Assembly: GCA_000721375.1 (NCBI GenBank)
Contig: JOGW01000024.1
Location: 36,826 to 100,825 of the forward strand
Direction: 5' to 3'
DNA: 64,000 bases
From: Streptomyces sp. NRRL B-3428
GTDB lineage: Bacteria; Actinomycetota; Actinomycetes; Streptomycetales; Streptomycetaceae
Shown here one piece after another: positions 17,397 through 26,200 of the stretch. Numbering within the stretch: position 1 is the first letter of the stretch; every line of letters begins with the position of its first letter. The notes under the pieces were generated by a model that ran no database searches, had not been told where the DNA came from, and worked only from the letters and a program-made list of their open reading frames with translations. Position numbers and translations under genes: made by a program.

Positions 17397-18590
17397 TCAG
17401 GTCGTGGACCCGGAGCGCAGCGTGTCGAGGTCGGCCTTGACGTCGTTGATCGGGATTGCGAAGCCCAGGCCCACGCTGCCGGCCGAGGAGCCGGATCCCG
17501 CGCCCGAGGTGGGGGAGTACATCGCCGAGTTGATGCCGATGATCTCGCCGTTCATGTCGATCAGCGCGCCACCGGAGTTGCCCGGGTTCAGGGACGCGTC
17601 GGTCTGCAGCGCCTTGTACGTGGTGGTGGACGAGCCGGTGTCGCCGTTGAACTGCTGACCGCCGAACTCGAACGGCCACTGGCCCTGCCCCTGCTGCCCC
17701 GGCGACTGCTGCTCCTCGGTGGAGACGGTCACGTCGCGGTCGAGCGCGGAGATGATGCCGCTGGTGACCGTGCCGGTCAGGCCCTCGGGGGAGCCGATCG
17801 CGACGACCTCGTCGCCGACACCGACCTTGGAGGAGTCGCCGAGCGTCGCGGCCTTGAGGCCCGAGGCGTTCTCCAGCTTGATGAGCGCCAGGTCCTTCTT
17901 GCTGTCGGTGCCGACGACCTTGGCCTTGTACTTCTTGCCGTCGTTCGTCTGCACCGTGACCTCGCTCGCGCCCGCGATCACGTGGTTGTTGGTGATGATC
18001 TCGCCGTCGCCGGTGATGATCACGCCCGAGCCGGTGGAGGTACCGCTGCCGGTGGTCGCCTGGATCTCCACGATGGAGTCGCTGACCATGTTGGCCACGC
18101 CGGCGACGGTGCCCTTGCTGCCGGCCGAGGCGTTGGTGCCGTTGATGCCGGTGGGGGTGCCGCCGTTCGTACCGAAGAGCTCCTGGGCGGCGTACGCGGT
18201 GCCGCCGCCGACGGCCGCGGCGACCAGGGCCACGGCGGCGAGCACGGCCACCGGGCCGCGGGCGCGCTTCTTGTGGGCGGGGGCCGGGTGCGCGGCGGGC
18301 TCGGCGCCGAAGGCGGCCCAGCCGTTCCCCGTGCCGTCGTTCCCGTTCCCGTTCCCGTTCCCGTCACCGCCGGCGGCGGTGACCGGTGCCTCCTGGCCGC
18401 CGGGCCAGACGGTGGTGCCGGGGGCGACGGTGACCGGTGCCGCGGGGGCGTGCTGCGGGGGCGGCGGGTAGGAGCCGTGCGCGGGGGGAGCCGGGTTGCC
18501 GTACGCGGGGGGCGTCGGGCTGCCGTACGCCGTGTCGTAGGAGGGCTGCTGCTCGGGGTGGTTGCCGCTCTGGCGGTAGCTCTCGGTCAT
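17397..18590 (-). CDS. Membrane-anchored trypsin-like serine protease, PepD/HtrA-like
   Basis: A 397-residue protease with a long Pro/Tyr/Gln/Gly-rich cytoplasmic tail (~105 residues, including a (GN)n run encoded by a simple DNA repeat), one membrane helix (GPVAVLAAVALVAAAVGGGT), then an extracytoplasmic S1C protease domain. The catalytic triad is visible: His in IITNNHVI, Asp in SKKDLALIKL, Ser in LNPGNSGGALI. No PDZ domain follows, so it is shorter than classical HtrA/DegP. The MprAB-like two-component genes follow downstream. Mycobacterial MprA controls pepD, so the same circuit is likely here. Confidence 0.9.
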   Translation of the reverse strand: MTESYRQSGNHPEQQPSYDTAYGSPTPPAYGNPAPPAHGSYPPPPQHAPAAPVTVAPGTTVWPGGQEAPVTAAGGDGNGNGNGNDGTGNGWAAFGAEPAAHPAPAHKKRARGPVAVLAAVALVAAAVGGGTAYAAQELFGTNGGTPTGINGTNASAGSKGTVAGVANMVSDSIVEIQATTGSGTSTGSGVIITGDGEIITNNHVIAGASEVTVQTNDGKKYKAKVVGTDSKKDLALIKLENASGLKAATLGDSSKVGVGDEVVAIGSPEGLTGTVTSGIISALDRDVTVSTEEQQSPGQQGQGQWPFEFGGQQFNGDTGSSTTTYKALQTDASLNPGNSGGALIDMNGEIIGINSAMYSPTSGAGSGSSAGSVGLGFAIPINDVKADLDTLRSGSTT

Positions 18591-18704
18591 GTCTCAGAGC
18601 ATTGGCTCCGATGATGAGAGGTTCCTGAGCGCCCGCTGAGAAGCACCGGAGAACCCTGTATGTCCGGTATAAAGACGCCCGGTGCGAAGCCGCGGCCCTG
18701 AGGG

Positions 18705-19727
18705 CTAGCCGCACCCGCAGGAGCGCCGCACGACCAACCGCGCCGGGAACTGCCGCAGCCGCTCGCGCCGCGAACCCGCGACCCGCAGGGCGTCATCGAG
18801 CACCAGGTCCACCGCCGCCCGCGCCATCGCAGGACGGTCCGAGGCGATGGTCGTCAGCGGCGGATCCGTGAGCGCCGCCTCCTTGACGTCGTCGAAGCCG
18901 GCGACCGCCAGCTCGCCGGGGACGTCGATACGGAGCTCGCGCGCCGCGCGCAGCACACCGATCGCCTGGTCGTCCGTCGCGCAGACAAGCGCCGGCGGCC
19001 GATTCGGTCCCGCCAGCAGGGACAGCGCCACCTGATACGCGTCATAGCGGTTGTACGGCGCCTCGAAGAGCCGGCCCTCCGTGGAGATCCCCGCCTCCTT
19101 CATCGCGCGGCGCCAGCCCTCGACGTGATCGGTGACCGGGTCGCCGACGACCGGGGTGTCCTCGACACCGCCGAGACAGGCCACGTACGGGTGGCCGTGC
19201 TCGAGAAGGTGACGGGTCGCGAGCTGCGCGCCGCCGATGTCGTCCGTGACGACCGCGACGTCGTCGAGCGCCTCGGGGCGGCGGTGCAGCAGCACCACCC
19301 GGGCGTCCCACGCGTCGATCTCGGTGGCCGCGTGCTCGCTCGGACCCTGGCTGACCAGGATCAGGCCGGAGACCCGCATCCCGAGGAAGGCCCGCAGATA
19401 GTGCACCTCGCGCTCGTCGAGGTAGTCGGAGTTGCCGACCAGGACCATCTTTCCGCGCTCGGCGGCGGCCTGTTCGACGGCGTGCGCCATCTCCGCGAAG
19501 AACGGCTGCCGCGCGTCCGGGACGATCATGCCTATGAGATCCGTACGGCGGGACGCCATGGCCTGCGCCACCCGGTCCGGGCGGTAACCCAGCTCCTTGA
19601 TGGCGGCGAGTACCCGCTCGCGCGTGGCCGGGGCGACCGGCCGGGGTCCGTTGTTGATGACATAGCTCACGACGGCGGTGGAAGTCCCCGCCAGTCGCGC
19701 CACATCGTCCCGCGTCACCTTGGCCAC
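18705..19727 (-). CDS. LacI-family transcriptional regulator
   Basis: A 340-residue regulator. The N-terminal HTH reads [20 protein letters not shown] with the hinge helix near the end of the domain. A periplasmic-binding-like sensor domain follows ([66 protein letters not shown]). It ends with RRSCGCG, an unusual Cys pair. It lies 24 nt downstream of glnR on the same strand, so it may be co-transcribed with it. The effector is unknown, probably a sugar or sugar-like ligand. Confidence 0.9.
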   Translation of the reverse strand: MAKVTRDDVARLAGTSTAVVSYVINNGPRPVAPATRERVLAAIKELGYRPDRVAQAMASRRTDLIGMIVPDARQPFFAEMAHAVEQAAAERGKMVLVGNSDYLDEREVHYLRAFLGMRVSGLILVSQGPSEHAATEIDAWDARVVLLHRRPEALDDVAVVTDDIGGAQLATRHLLEHGHPYVACLGGVEDTPVVGDPVTDHVEGWRRAMKEAGISTEGRLFEAPYNRYDAYQVALSLLAGPNRPPALVCATDDQAIGVLRAARELRIDVPGELAVAGFDDVKEAALTDPPLTTIASDRPAMARAAVDLVLDDALRVAGSRRERLRQFPARLVVRRSCGCG

Positions 19728-19751
19728 GCGCGGCAGTCTACGCGGGAAGAG

Positions 19752-20543
19752 TCACCTCTTGGCAGGCCGTACGGCAGCTTCCGTACGCTCATTCGCAGGG
19801 TCCCCGACACCCTCGGAGCCCTTGTCCGCAGCGGCTTGTGCCTTGGCGGCGGCCTCCGCCGCACGCTCCACTTTCTCCGGCGTAACAAAGCGATAACCAA
19901 CGTTGCGGACGGTTCCGATCAACGCCTCGTGCTCGGGTCCGAGCTTCGCCCGCAGCCTTCGTACGTGGACATCGACCGTCCGCGTACCGCCGAAGTAGTC
20001 GTAGCCCCAGACCTCCTGCAGCAACTGGGCGCGGGTGAAGACGCGGCCCGGGTGCTGGGCGAGGTACTTGAGGAGCTCGAACTCCTTGAAGGTCAGGTCC
20101 AGGACCCGGCCCTTGAGCTTGGCGCTGTAGGTCGCCTCGTCCACCGAGAGATCACCGTTGCGGATCTCCATCGGGGAGTCGTCTCCGGTCAGGCTCTGGC
20201 GGCCCATCGCCAGCCGGATCCGCGCCTCGACCTCGGCCGGACCGGCCGTATCGAGCAGAACGTCGTCGATGCCCCAGTCCGCGGTGACCGCGGCGAGACC
20301 GCCCTCGGTGACGACGAGGATGAGAGGACAGCCGGGTCCGGTGGAGCGGAGCAGCTGGCAGAGGCTGCGGACCTGTGGGAGGTCACGCCGCCCGTCGATC
20401 AGGATGACGTCGGCACCAGGGGTGTCGACGAGAGCCGGGCCCTCGGCCGGGGCGACCCGCACGTTGTGGAGCAGCAGTCCGAGGGCGGGGAGCACCTCCG
20501 TCGACGGCTGGAGGGCATTGGTCAGGAGCAGCAGAGAACTCAT
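19752..20543 (-). CDS. glnR: Global nitrogen regulator GlnR
   Basis: A 263-residue OmpR-type orphan regulator that controls glutamine synthetase, ammonium transport and related genes in actinomycetes. The receiver-like domain is atypical ([29 protein letters not shown]) and lacks the usual acidic pocket, as known for GlnR. The winged-helix domain is [20 protein letters not shown] with [22 protein letters not shown]-terminal Ala/Lys-rich tail follows. No kinase gene is adjacent, as expected for GlnR. Confidence 0.95.
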   Translation of the reverse strand: MSSLLLLTNALQPSTEVLPALGLLLHNVRVAPAEGPALVDTPGADVILIDGRRDLPQVRSLCQLLRSTGPGCPLILVVTEGGLAAVTADWGIDDVLLDTAGPAEVEARIRLAMGRQSLTGDDSPMEIRNGDLSVDEATYSAKLKGRVLDLTFKEFELLKYLAQHPGRVFTRAQLLQEVWGYDYFGGTRTVDVHVRRLRAKLGPEHEALIGTVRNVGYRFVTPEKVERAAEAAAKAQAAADKGSEGVGDPANERTEAAVRPAKR

Positions 20544-20795
20544 CGCCGCTCACCTGCCCGGGTCTGACGGTTGTCGTGCTCGGTTCGCTCGCCCATAACG
20601 TCTGGTTCCTCCTCGGTCCCTGCGAGGACGTTTACGGCACTGCTGGTGGTGCTCTGTTGCTCTGCGGGCCCGCGCCCTGGGCCCGCTGTGCGCGACTGCC
20701 GGCCTTCAGGTGTTCAACCCTTAAACCCTGCAGAAAAGCACAAAAGGACCCGGGGGCTACGCTGCCCGGATCCTCCGAGAAGGAGAATAGCCCAC

Positions 20796-21686
20796 ATGAG
20801 TTCACCTCCGGCAGGTCAAACGGCACGATCTTCTGTGCTACCGATCACGCGTGGGAGGCGCCGGACCACGCTGCGTACCGCCGACGGGGTGGTCGTCGAG
20901 GCGGCCTACGAGCCGTGTGCCGCCGGTCCCACGGACCTCGCGATCGTCGTCGCGCACGGGTTCACTGGGGATCTCCTCAAGCCTCATGTACGCCGGGCGG
21001 CAAGGGTGTTCGCCCAGGTGGCAGGCGTGATCACCTTCTCCTTCCGTGGGCATGGCCGCTCCGGCGGACGCTCCACGGTGGGCGACCGCGAGGTGCTCGA
21101 TCTCGATGCGGCGGTGTCCTGGGCGCGCTCGCTCGGCTACACCCGCGTCGTGACCGTCGGCTTCTCGATGGGCGGCTCTGTGGTGCTCCGGCAGGGCGCG
21201 TTGCACGGGGGGCGCACGGAAGCGCGACCCGATGCGGTCGTCTCGGTCAGTGGACCGGCCCGCTGGTACTACCGGGGTACGCCCTCGATGCGGCGCCTTC
21301 ACTGGGTGATCACACGGCGTACGGGACGTGCGGTAGGCCGCCACTTCCTGGGCACCCGCATCCACCACGAGGACTGGGACCCGATCCCGCTGTCTCCGGT
21401 GGAGTCGGTCCCGCTCCTCGCCCCGGCCCCGTTGCTCGTGGTGCACGGGGACAGGGACCCGTACTTCCCGCTGGACCACCCGCGGATGCTCGCGGCGGCG
21501 GCGCCGGGGGTGGAGCTGTGGGTGGAGCCGGGGATGGGGCACGCGGAACATGCGGCGAGCGATGAGCTGTTGGGGCGGATCGGGCAGTGGGCCGCCACGG
21601 CTCAACCCACAGCTCCACCCCCACCGGACCCGCACACGACTGCGCACTTCCCACGGGCGGGCATCATGGATGCCGACCGAACGTGA
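20796..21686 (+). CDS. Alpha/beta hydrolase (lysophospholipase-like)
   Basis: A 296-residue alpha/beta hydrolase. The oxyanion region is VVAHGFTGDLLKP, then FSFRGHGRSGG, the nucleophile elbow VGFSMGGS, and the acid and His segments LLVVHGDRDPYFPL and PGMGHAEHA. AAGGAG lies 10 nt before the ATG, and TACGCT about 25 nt upstream may be the -10. It diverges from glnR across ~250 bp. The moaD-like gene starts 13 nt after its stop. It resembles lysophospholipases or esterases of the YheT-like class; substrate unknown. Confidence 0.85.
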   Translation: MSSPPAGQTARSSVLPITRGRRRTTLRTADGVVVEAAYEPCAAGPTDLAIVVAHGFTGDLLKPHVRRAARVFAQVAGVITFSFRGHGRSGGRSTVGDREVLDLDAAVSWARSLGYTRVVTVGFSMGGSVVLRQGALHGGRTEARPDAVVSVSGPARWYYRGTPSMRRLHWVITRRTGRAVGRHFLGTRIHHEDWDPIPLSPVESVPLLAPAPLLVVHGDRDPYFPLDHPRMLAAAAPGVELWVEPGMGHAEHAASDELLGRIGQWAATAQPTAPPPPDPHTTAHFPRAGIMDADRT

Positions 21687-21699
21687 AAGGAGGCCGAAC

Positions 21700-21954
21700 A
21701 TGGCCAACGGCACCATCCGCTACTGGGCCGCAGCAAAATCCGCTGCCGGCCTCGCAGAAGAGCCCTACGACGCCGAGACCCTCGCGGAGGCCCTCGACGC
21801 GGCAAGGACCCGACACCCCGGCGAACTCGTCCGCGTACTGCAGCGATGCTCGTTCCTCATCGACGGCGACCCCGTGGGTACCCGAGGACATGAGACCGTA
21901 CGCCTTGCCGAGGGCGGCACGGTCGAGGTGCTCCCGCCGTTCGCAGGAGGGTGA
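21700..21954 (+). CDS. MoaD/ThiS-family ubiquitin-like sulfur carrier
   Basis: An 84-residue beta-grasp protein ending in the diagnostic C-terminal Gly-Gly (LPPFAGG), which is activated by adenylation and thiocarboxylation. The fold pattern is visible: TIRYWAAAKSAAGLAEE, LIDGDPV, GGTVEVLPPFAGG. It has a near-perfect ribosome site (GAAAGGAGG). No MoaE, ThiG or E1-like enzyme is adjacent, so molybdopterin, thiamine or another sulfur-transfer pathway cannot be assigned. A rhodanese lies ~2.7 kb downstream. Confidence 0.88.
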   Translation: MANGTIRYWAAAKSAAGLAEEPYDAETLAEALDAARTRHPGELVRVLQRCSFLIDGDPVGTRGHETVRLAEGGTVEVLPPFAGG

Positions 21955-21964
21955 CCCGTACACG

Positions 21965-23269
21965 ATGAGCGATCAGCACAACCATCAACCGGGCCAGGGC
22001 CACGCACAGGGTCAGAGCCAGTACGACCCGTACCGGCAGCAGCCCGAGCAGCAGTGGCCGACGGGCGCGACCGGTTACGACGAGGCCCCGCACACCCAGC
22101 GCTGGCAGGGCCAGACCTGGGAGACGCAGACGCACCCGCACACCCAGGGCGCGGCCTCCGACACGGCCTATCTGCCGCCGCAGAACGCGCAGGCCCCGCA
22201 GCCGCAGACCTACGGCGGCCCACTCCCTCCGGAGACCCACGCCGGCCAGGCGTACGCGCAGGACTCCTACGCGCAGCAGCCCTACGCGCAGGACCCGTAC
22301 GCCCAGCAGTCCCAACCGCAGCAGCCCGCGGACCCGTACGCCGAACCGCAGCCCGGCTCCGCATACCCCTACGACGAGCGCGCCGCCGACGCGTACGCCT
22401 ACAGCGCGGCGCCCGCCCAGGGGCAGCAGCCGACGTACACCCCGGCCCCCGCCGAGCCGACCCCCGAGAGCGGACCCGCCTACGGGCCCGCGACGGTCGT
22501 CGGCAACCAGCGGATCACCGACGCCCAGCGTGCCCGCGCCGAGGGCCGTTCGCCGATCATCGCGCCGGGCATCCAGCCCGCCGGGATCACCGCGGGGATC
22601 GGTCTGCTGCTCGCGGGCGGCGCGGCCGTCGGCGAGTACGCCCTGCTCGTACCGCTGCTCGTGCTGCAGGCGCTCACCGCAGCGGGCTGGTTCCGGCTGA
22701 ACGGGATGTGGCCCGCGCGCCAGGGCATCGCCCTCGCCTTCGCGGGCGCGCTCACCGCGGACGTCGTGCTGCTCGGGGTCGGCCGGGAGAACGCGCCCGC
22801 CGCGATCATCGGCACGCTCGGCGTCTGGGTGCTGCTCACGCTGGTGCTCCAACTGCGCTCCCACGCGGGCGCGGACGAGCGGATGCAGGGCCTGATGGCC
22901 ACGGTCGCCTCGGCGGCGCTCGCGATCGTCGCGGCCGGATTCCTCGGAGCGTCCGCGGACGCGGCGGTCGTGGGTGCGCTCGCGGTGGCCGTCGCCACGC
23001 TCGCCCGTGCGCTGCCGTTGCCCGAGATCGCCTCGGTGGTGGTCTCGCTGCTCGCGGCGGCCGGCGCCGGGATCGCGGCCGGCGGTCTGACGGACATCGG
23101 CTCGGGCGGTGCGCTGCTCGGGTTCGGCGCCGGGGTCTGCGCGCTGATCGGCCTGCGGGTCGCCAGCTACGACTATCCGTCGCGCTTCGTGCACATGACG
23201 GCCGGTGTCGCACTGCCGCTCGCGGCGGCCGCGCCCGCGGTCTACCTGCTGGGGCGGGCCATCGGCTGA
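21965..23269 (+). CDS. Multi-pass membrane protein with Gln/Tyr-rich cytoplasmic tail
   Basis: A 434-residue protein in two parts. Residues ~1-185 are low-complexity and Gln/Pro/Tyr-rich, with tandem YAQD/YAQQ-type repeats. The remainder has about nine or ten hydrophobic helices (GITAGIGLLLAGGAAVGEYAL, IALAFAGALTADVVLLGVG, AAIIGTLGVWVLLTLVL and more). The start ATG lies 10 nt after the moaD stop, behind GGAGGGTGA, so it is probably co-transcribed. Gln/Tyr-rich tails on actinobacterial membrane proteins often mark polar or division-site proteins, but no function is supported here. Confidence 0.8.
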   Translation: MSDQHNHQPGQGHAQGQSQYDPYRQQPEQQWPTGATGYDEAPHTQRWQGQTWETQTHPHTQGAASDTAYLPPQNAQAPQPQTYGGPLPPETHAGQAYAQDSYAQQPYAQDPYAQQSQPQQPADPYAEPQPGSAYPYDERAADAYAYSAAPAQGQQPTYTPAPAEPTPESGPAYGPATVVGNQRITDAQRARAEGRSPIIAPGIQPAGITAGIGLLLAGGAAVGEYALLVPLLVLQALTAAGWFRLNGMWPARQGIALAFAGALTADVVLLGVGRENAPAAIIGTLGVWVLLTLVLQLRSHAGADERMQGLMATVASAALAIVAAGFLGASADAAVVGALAVAVATLARALPLPEIASVVVSLLAAAGAGIAAGGLTDIGSGGALLGFGAGVCALIGLRVASYDYPSRFVHMTAGVALPLAAAAPAVYLLGRAIG

Positions 23270-23285
23270 GGCCGGATTCTCCGCC

Positions 23286-23336
23286 ACGAGGCCGGGGTCG
23301 GCGTCTCCCGCTACGGGGCGGCGACCCCGGCCTCGT
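23286..23336 (+). terminator. Terminator after the Gln/Tyr-rich membrane protein gene
   Basis: A 15-bp perfect stem (ACGAGGCCGGGGTCG / CGACCCCGGCCTCGT) encloses a 21-nt loop that itself contains short complementary runs, just past the stop codon. Confidence 0.7.
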
Positions 23337-23431
23337 ACGTCACAGCCTTTCGACAAGATCCCCGGCCCTCGGCGCCGCCGCGGACACCCGGGTTAGGCTC
23401 CCCCGAACGACACAGAGGCGGGGGCAACACC

Positions 23432-24166
23432 GTGCGCGGACTGCGAATATTCCTGATCATCGCCGTGATCCTGGGCGGACTCTTCGTCGCGGCCGACCGC
23501 ATCGCCGTGGGCTTCGCCGAGGACGAGGCGGCGGACAAGATCCGTATCAGCGAGGGTCTCGCCGAGAAGCCGGACGTCTCCATCAATGGCTTCCCCTTCC
23601 TCACCCAGCTCGCCGGCGGTGAGCTCGACGACGTGTCGATCGGCATCGACGACTACGAGGCCCCCGCCGAGAACGGCCGGAAGATCCGGATCGCCGAACT
23701 GAACGCCACGATGCACGGCGTCGCCTTCTCCGACGGCTACAGCTCGGCCACCGCCGACAGCGCCGAGGGCTCGGCGCTCATCGCGTACGACGAACTCCTG
23801 AAGGCCGCGAAGGTCGAGGCCGTCGATATCGCCCCGGGCGTGACGGGCAAGGTCGTGGGTCTCTCGCAGGGCGGCGGCGGCAAGATCAAGGTCTCCATCC
23901 AGCCCACCGTCTTCGGCAAGAAGCTCCCGCCCATCGGCGTCACGAGCACCGTCACCGTGGAGAACGGCAACACGGTGTACGTGCACGCCGACGCGATGCC
24001 CAAGCTCGCCGGTGTCTCCGTCGCGGACCGCAAGATGCGCGAGGTCACCGACTTCAAGCAGAAGATCGACGGCCTTCCGGCGGGCATCGACCTCAAGTCG
24101 GTCCAGGCGGGCGACGAGGGCGTGGAGATCGCGGTGACGGGATCGCAGCTCAAGCTCGTCGGGTGA
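23432..24166 (+). CDS. LmeA-like (DUF2993) envelope protein
   Basis: A 244-residue protein starting at GTG. One N-terminal membrane helix (IFLIIAVILGGLFVAADRI) is followed by an extracytoplasmic DUF2993 domain: ISEGLAEKPDVSINGFPFLT, ELDDVSIGIDDY, LNATMHGVAFSDG, ITVTGSQLKLVG-like end. The FPFLTQLAGGEL segment is characteristic. The mycobacterial member LmeA is needed for lipomannan mannan elongation or its maintenance; here a role in envelope glycolipid biology is inferred. A 9-bp GC-rich hairpin follows. Confidence 0.82.
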   Translation: MRGLRIFLIIAVILGGLFVAADRIAVGFAEDEAADKIRISEGLAEKPDVSINGFPFLTQLAGGELDDVSIGIDDYEAPAENGRKIRIAELNATMHGVAFSDGYSSATADSAEGSALIAYDELLKAAKVEAVDIAPGVTGKVVGLSQGGGGKIKVSIQPTVFGKKLPPIGVTSTVTVENGNTVYVHADAMPKLAGVSVADRKMREVTDFKQKIDGLPAGIDLKSVQAGDEGVEIAVTGSQLKLVG

Positions 24167-24242
24167 GATTGAGTCCCTCCGTCCCGCACTGCGAGACACT
24201 CCCGTCCGAAACGGCTGTGTGACGGGCGCGACACCCCCTCCC

Positions 24243-24264
24243 CGGGCCCGGAACGCCGGGCCCG
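24243..24264 (+). terminator. Hairpin terminator after the LmeA-like gene
   Basis: A perfect 9-bp stem CGGGCCCGG-AACG-CCGGGCCCG, ~80 nt past the stop and ~90 nt before the Cys leader. Confidence 0.6.
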
Positions 24265-24355
24265 ACCCCTCTCGTATCCCATGATCTGGACGATCTCGTA
24301 TCACCATACGGACAACCGGTGACACGGCGACCGATACGTCCCTACGATCGGGCCC

Positions 24356-24439
24356 ATGAAGCAACAGGCGGCGGATTTCACGAAGCGGCGGGCAGTAGAC
24401 CTGTGCCGCGTCGCCGCCATGCTCTGTCGCACTGTCTGA
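24356..24439 (+). CDS. Cysteine-containing leader peptide upstream of cysA
   Basis: A 27-codon ORF. Its C-terminal part reads RRAVDLCRVAAMLCRTV, matching the RR-x-V/I-D-L-C/L-R-V pattern I recall for actinobacterial putative leader peptides. TACGAT lies 7 nt before its ATG, so it is probably leaderless and translated at once. Two Cys codons fall in the last 11. Hairpins that can form mutually exclusive pairings follow, then the rhodanese and DUF1416 genes. Mycobacterial cysA2-sseC-type genes are preceded by Cys-rich leader ORFs that tune expression to cysteine supply, so an attenuation role is inferred. Confidence 0.75.
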   Translation: MKQQAADFTKRRAVDLCRVAAMLCRTV

Positions 24440-24466
24440 GCGGGCACCCAGGCCTCCCCGGTCACC

Positions 24467-24517
24467 GACCCCGCTTTCCCCGGACCTCTTGAGCCGCGAC
24501 GGCTCGGGGTCACCCCG
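24467..24517 (+). promoter_or_regulatory. Candidate cysteine-responsive attenuator hairpins
   Basis: Two exclusive structures compete for the same bases. In one, the hairpin GAGCCG-CGA-CGGCTC is capped by outer pairing of GACCCC with GGGGTC. In the other, CGGGG pairs with CCCCG downstream across TCA. The region begins 28 nt after the leader-peptide stop and ends ~100 nt before the rhodanese start. Ribosome stalling on the leader could shift the balance; this mechanism is inferred from layout only. Confidence 0.5.
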
Positions 24518-24615
24518 TGCCTCCAGCACCTGCACGTGCGCACCCGTATTCGCATGCCCTGCCGCATCGCCTTCCCTGCCGTAACTGCCCCGAACTGCCC
24601 CGGAGGAGACAGCAC

Positions 24616-25458
24616 ATGAGCCGCACCGACGTCCTGGTCGACGCAGACTGGGTCGAGGCCAACCTCGACAACCCCCAGGTCGCCATCGTCGAGGTCGACG
24701 AGGACACCTCGGCCTACGAGAAGAACCACATCAAGAACGCGATCCGGATCGACTGGACCAAGGACCTCCAGGACCCGGTCCGCCGTGACTTCATCGACCA
24801 GGAGGGCTTCGAGAAGCTCCTGTCGGCGAAGGGCATCGGCAACGACACGACCGTCGTCCTGTACGGCGGCAACAACAACTGGTTCGCCTCGTACGCCTTC
24901 TGGTACTTCAAGCTCTACGGCCACCAGGACGTGAAGCTCCTCGACGGCGGCCGCAAGAAGTGGGAGCTCGACTCCCGCGACCTCGTCGACGGCGACCAGG
25001 TGCCCAGCCGCCCGGCCACCGAGTACAAGGCCAAGGCCCAGGACACTTCGATCCGCGCCTTCCGCGACGACGTCGTGAACGCGATCGGCAGCCAGAACCT
25101 GGTCGACGTCCGTTCCCCCGACGAGTTCAGCGGCAAGCTGCTCGCCCCGGCGCACCTTCCGCAGGAGCAGTCGCAGCGTCCGGGCCACGTCCCGTCCGCG
25201 CGCAACATCCCGTGGTCCAAGAACGCCAACGACGACGGCACCTTCAAGTCGGACGAGCAGCTCAAGGAGCTCTACGCCGCCGAGCAGGTCGACCTCGCCA
25301 AGGACACCATCGCGTACTGCCGTATCGGCGAGCGCTCGGCCCTGACCTGGTTCGTCCTGCACGAGCTGCTCGGTGTCGAGAACGTCAAGAACTACGACGG
25401 CTCCTGGACCGAGTACGGCTCCCTCGTCGGCGTGCCGATCGAGCTCGGCGCCAACTGA
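24616..25458 (+). CDS. cysA: Thiosulfate sulfurtransferase (rhodanese)
   Basis: A 280-residue protein with two rhodanese domains that transfers sulfane sulfur. The N-terminal non-catalytic domain covers residues ~5-125 (YEKNHIKNAIRIDWTKDL, TTVVLYGGNNNWFASYAFWY). The catalytic domain carries VDVRSPDEF and the active-site loop with Cys235 (IAYCRIGERS). GGAGGAGACAGCAC directly precedes the ATG. It forms an operon with the DUF1416 gene 34 nt downstream, the conserved cysA-sseC pair of actinobacteria. It sits behind a Cys-containing leader ORF, which suggests control by cysteine supply. Confidence 0.93.
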   Translation: MSRTDVLVDADWVEANLDNPQVAIVEVDEDTSAYEKNHIKNAIRIDWTKDLQDPVRRDFIDQEGFEKLLSAKGIGNDTTVVLYGGNNNWFASYAFWYFKLYGHQDVKLLDGGRKKWELDSRDLVDGDQVPSRPATEYKAKAQDTSIRAFRDDVVNAIGSQNLVDVRSPDEFSGKLLAPAHLPQEQSQRPGHVPSARNIPWSKNANDDGTFKSDEQLKELYAAEQVDLAKDTIAYCRIGERSALTWFVLHELLGVENVKNYDGSWTEYGSLVGVPIELGAN

Positions 25459-25492
25459 CCACCCGCTGACCTCACTTCGAAAGGACCGACCC

Positions 25493-25780
25493 ATGTGTGG
25501 AGCAAAGGCCGGCGGCCCCGACGCCTCGTCCATCAAGCCCGGTGAGACCACCATCCAGGGCCAGGTGACCCGCGACGGCGAGCCCGTCAGCGGTTACGTG
25601 CGCCTCCTGGACTCGACCGGCGAGTTCACCGCCGAGGTGCCCACCTCGGCGACCGGACAGTTCCGCTTCTACGCGGCCGAGGGCACGTGGACGCTGCGGG
25701 CACTCGTGCCCGGCGGCACCGCGGACCGCACGGTGGTCGCGCAGACCGGCGGCCTCGCCGAGGTCGCGATCGCGGTCTGA
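25493..25780 (+). CDS. sseC: DUF1416 / SseC-like protein
   Basis: A 95-residue protein of the DUF1416 family, always found next to the rhodanese in actinobacteria. It begins MCGAKAGGPDAS, with a Cys at position 2, and continues with a small beta-sandwich (IQGQVTRDGEPVSGYVRLLD, GQFRFYAAEGTWTLRALVPG). AAAGGA lies 8 nt before the ATG. The function is not established; a role in sulfur transfer or protection of the rhodanese product is suggested by context. Confidence 0.9.
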   Translation: MCGAKAGGPDASSIKPGETTIQGQVTRDGEPVSGYVRLLDSTGEFTAEVPTSATGQFRFYAAEGTWTLRALVPGGTADRTVVAQTGGLAEVAIAV

Positions 25781-25820
25781 GCACCGCGCCCACGGTGGCC
25801 TGAGGGCCACCTCGCTCACG

Positions 25821-25885
25821 GCCGGAGGGCCGCACCCCTGGGGGTTGGACGCCAACAGGAACCGGGTGCGGTCCTCCGGCTCTTT
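25821..25885 (+). terminator. Strong terminator of the cysA-sseC unit
   Basis: Nearly perfect 17-bp arms (GCCGGAGGGCCGCACCC and GGGTGCGGTCCTCCGGC, one G.T pair) are followed directly by TCTTT. A second small hairpin (GTGGCC-TGA-GGCCAC core) lies just upstream. Confidence 0.8.
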
Positions 25886-25927
25886 GCGTCCGGGTGCTTC
25901 CGTGCGCCCGCGGCCTACGCTGGAGGT

Positions 25928-26191
25928 ATGTACGCGCGAAGGCGGCACGTCTACTTCGCCATGATGGGGTCCTGCCTGACCCTGTTCGTGCTGGCGTGGG
26001 CCGTCGTACGGCTCTGGTCGATCCCGGTCGCCGTCGGGATGTGTGTGGTCGCGATGGTGATCCCACCACTCGCCGCGATGGTCGCCAACCGGCGCGGGCC
26101 CGAGGACCGCTGGTGGGACGACCCCTCGGGGGACACCAAGTCCGACGAGTGGTGGGACGAGCTCGACGGCAAGCGCAAGCCGCCTTCGTGA
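25928..26191 (+). CDS. DUF3099 two-helix membrane protein
   Basis: An 87-residue protein with two membrane helices (VYFAMMGSCLTLFVLAWAVV and SIPVAVGMCVVAMVIPPLAAMV) and a Trp-rich cytoplasmic tail (WWDDP, DEWWDEL), typical of DUF3099. TACGCT lies 6 nt before the ATG and GGAGGT is in the same gap, so it may be leaderless or use that site. Function unknown. Confidence 0.85.
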   Translation: MYARRRHVYFAMMGSCLTLFVLAWAVVRLWSIPVAVGMCVVAMVIPPLAAMVANRRGPEDRWWDDPSGDTKSDEWWDELDGKRKPPS

Positions 26192-26200
26192 CGGGCCTGT

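Noticed and set aside
18340..18362. CGTTCC simple repeat in the protease gene as a regulatory element
   Set aside because: It is in frame and encodes the Gly-Asn run of the disordered cytoplasmic tail.
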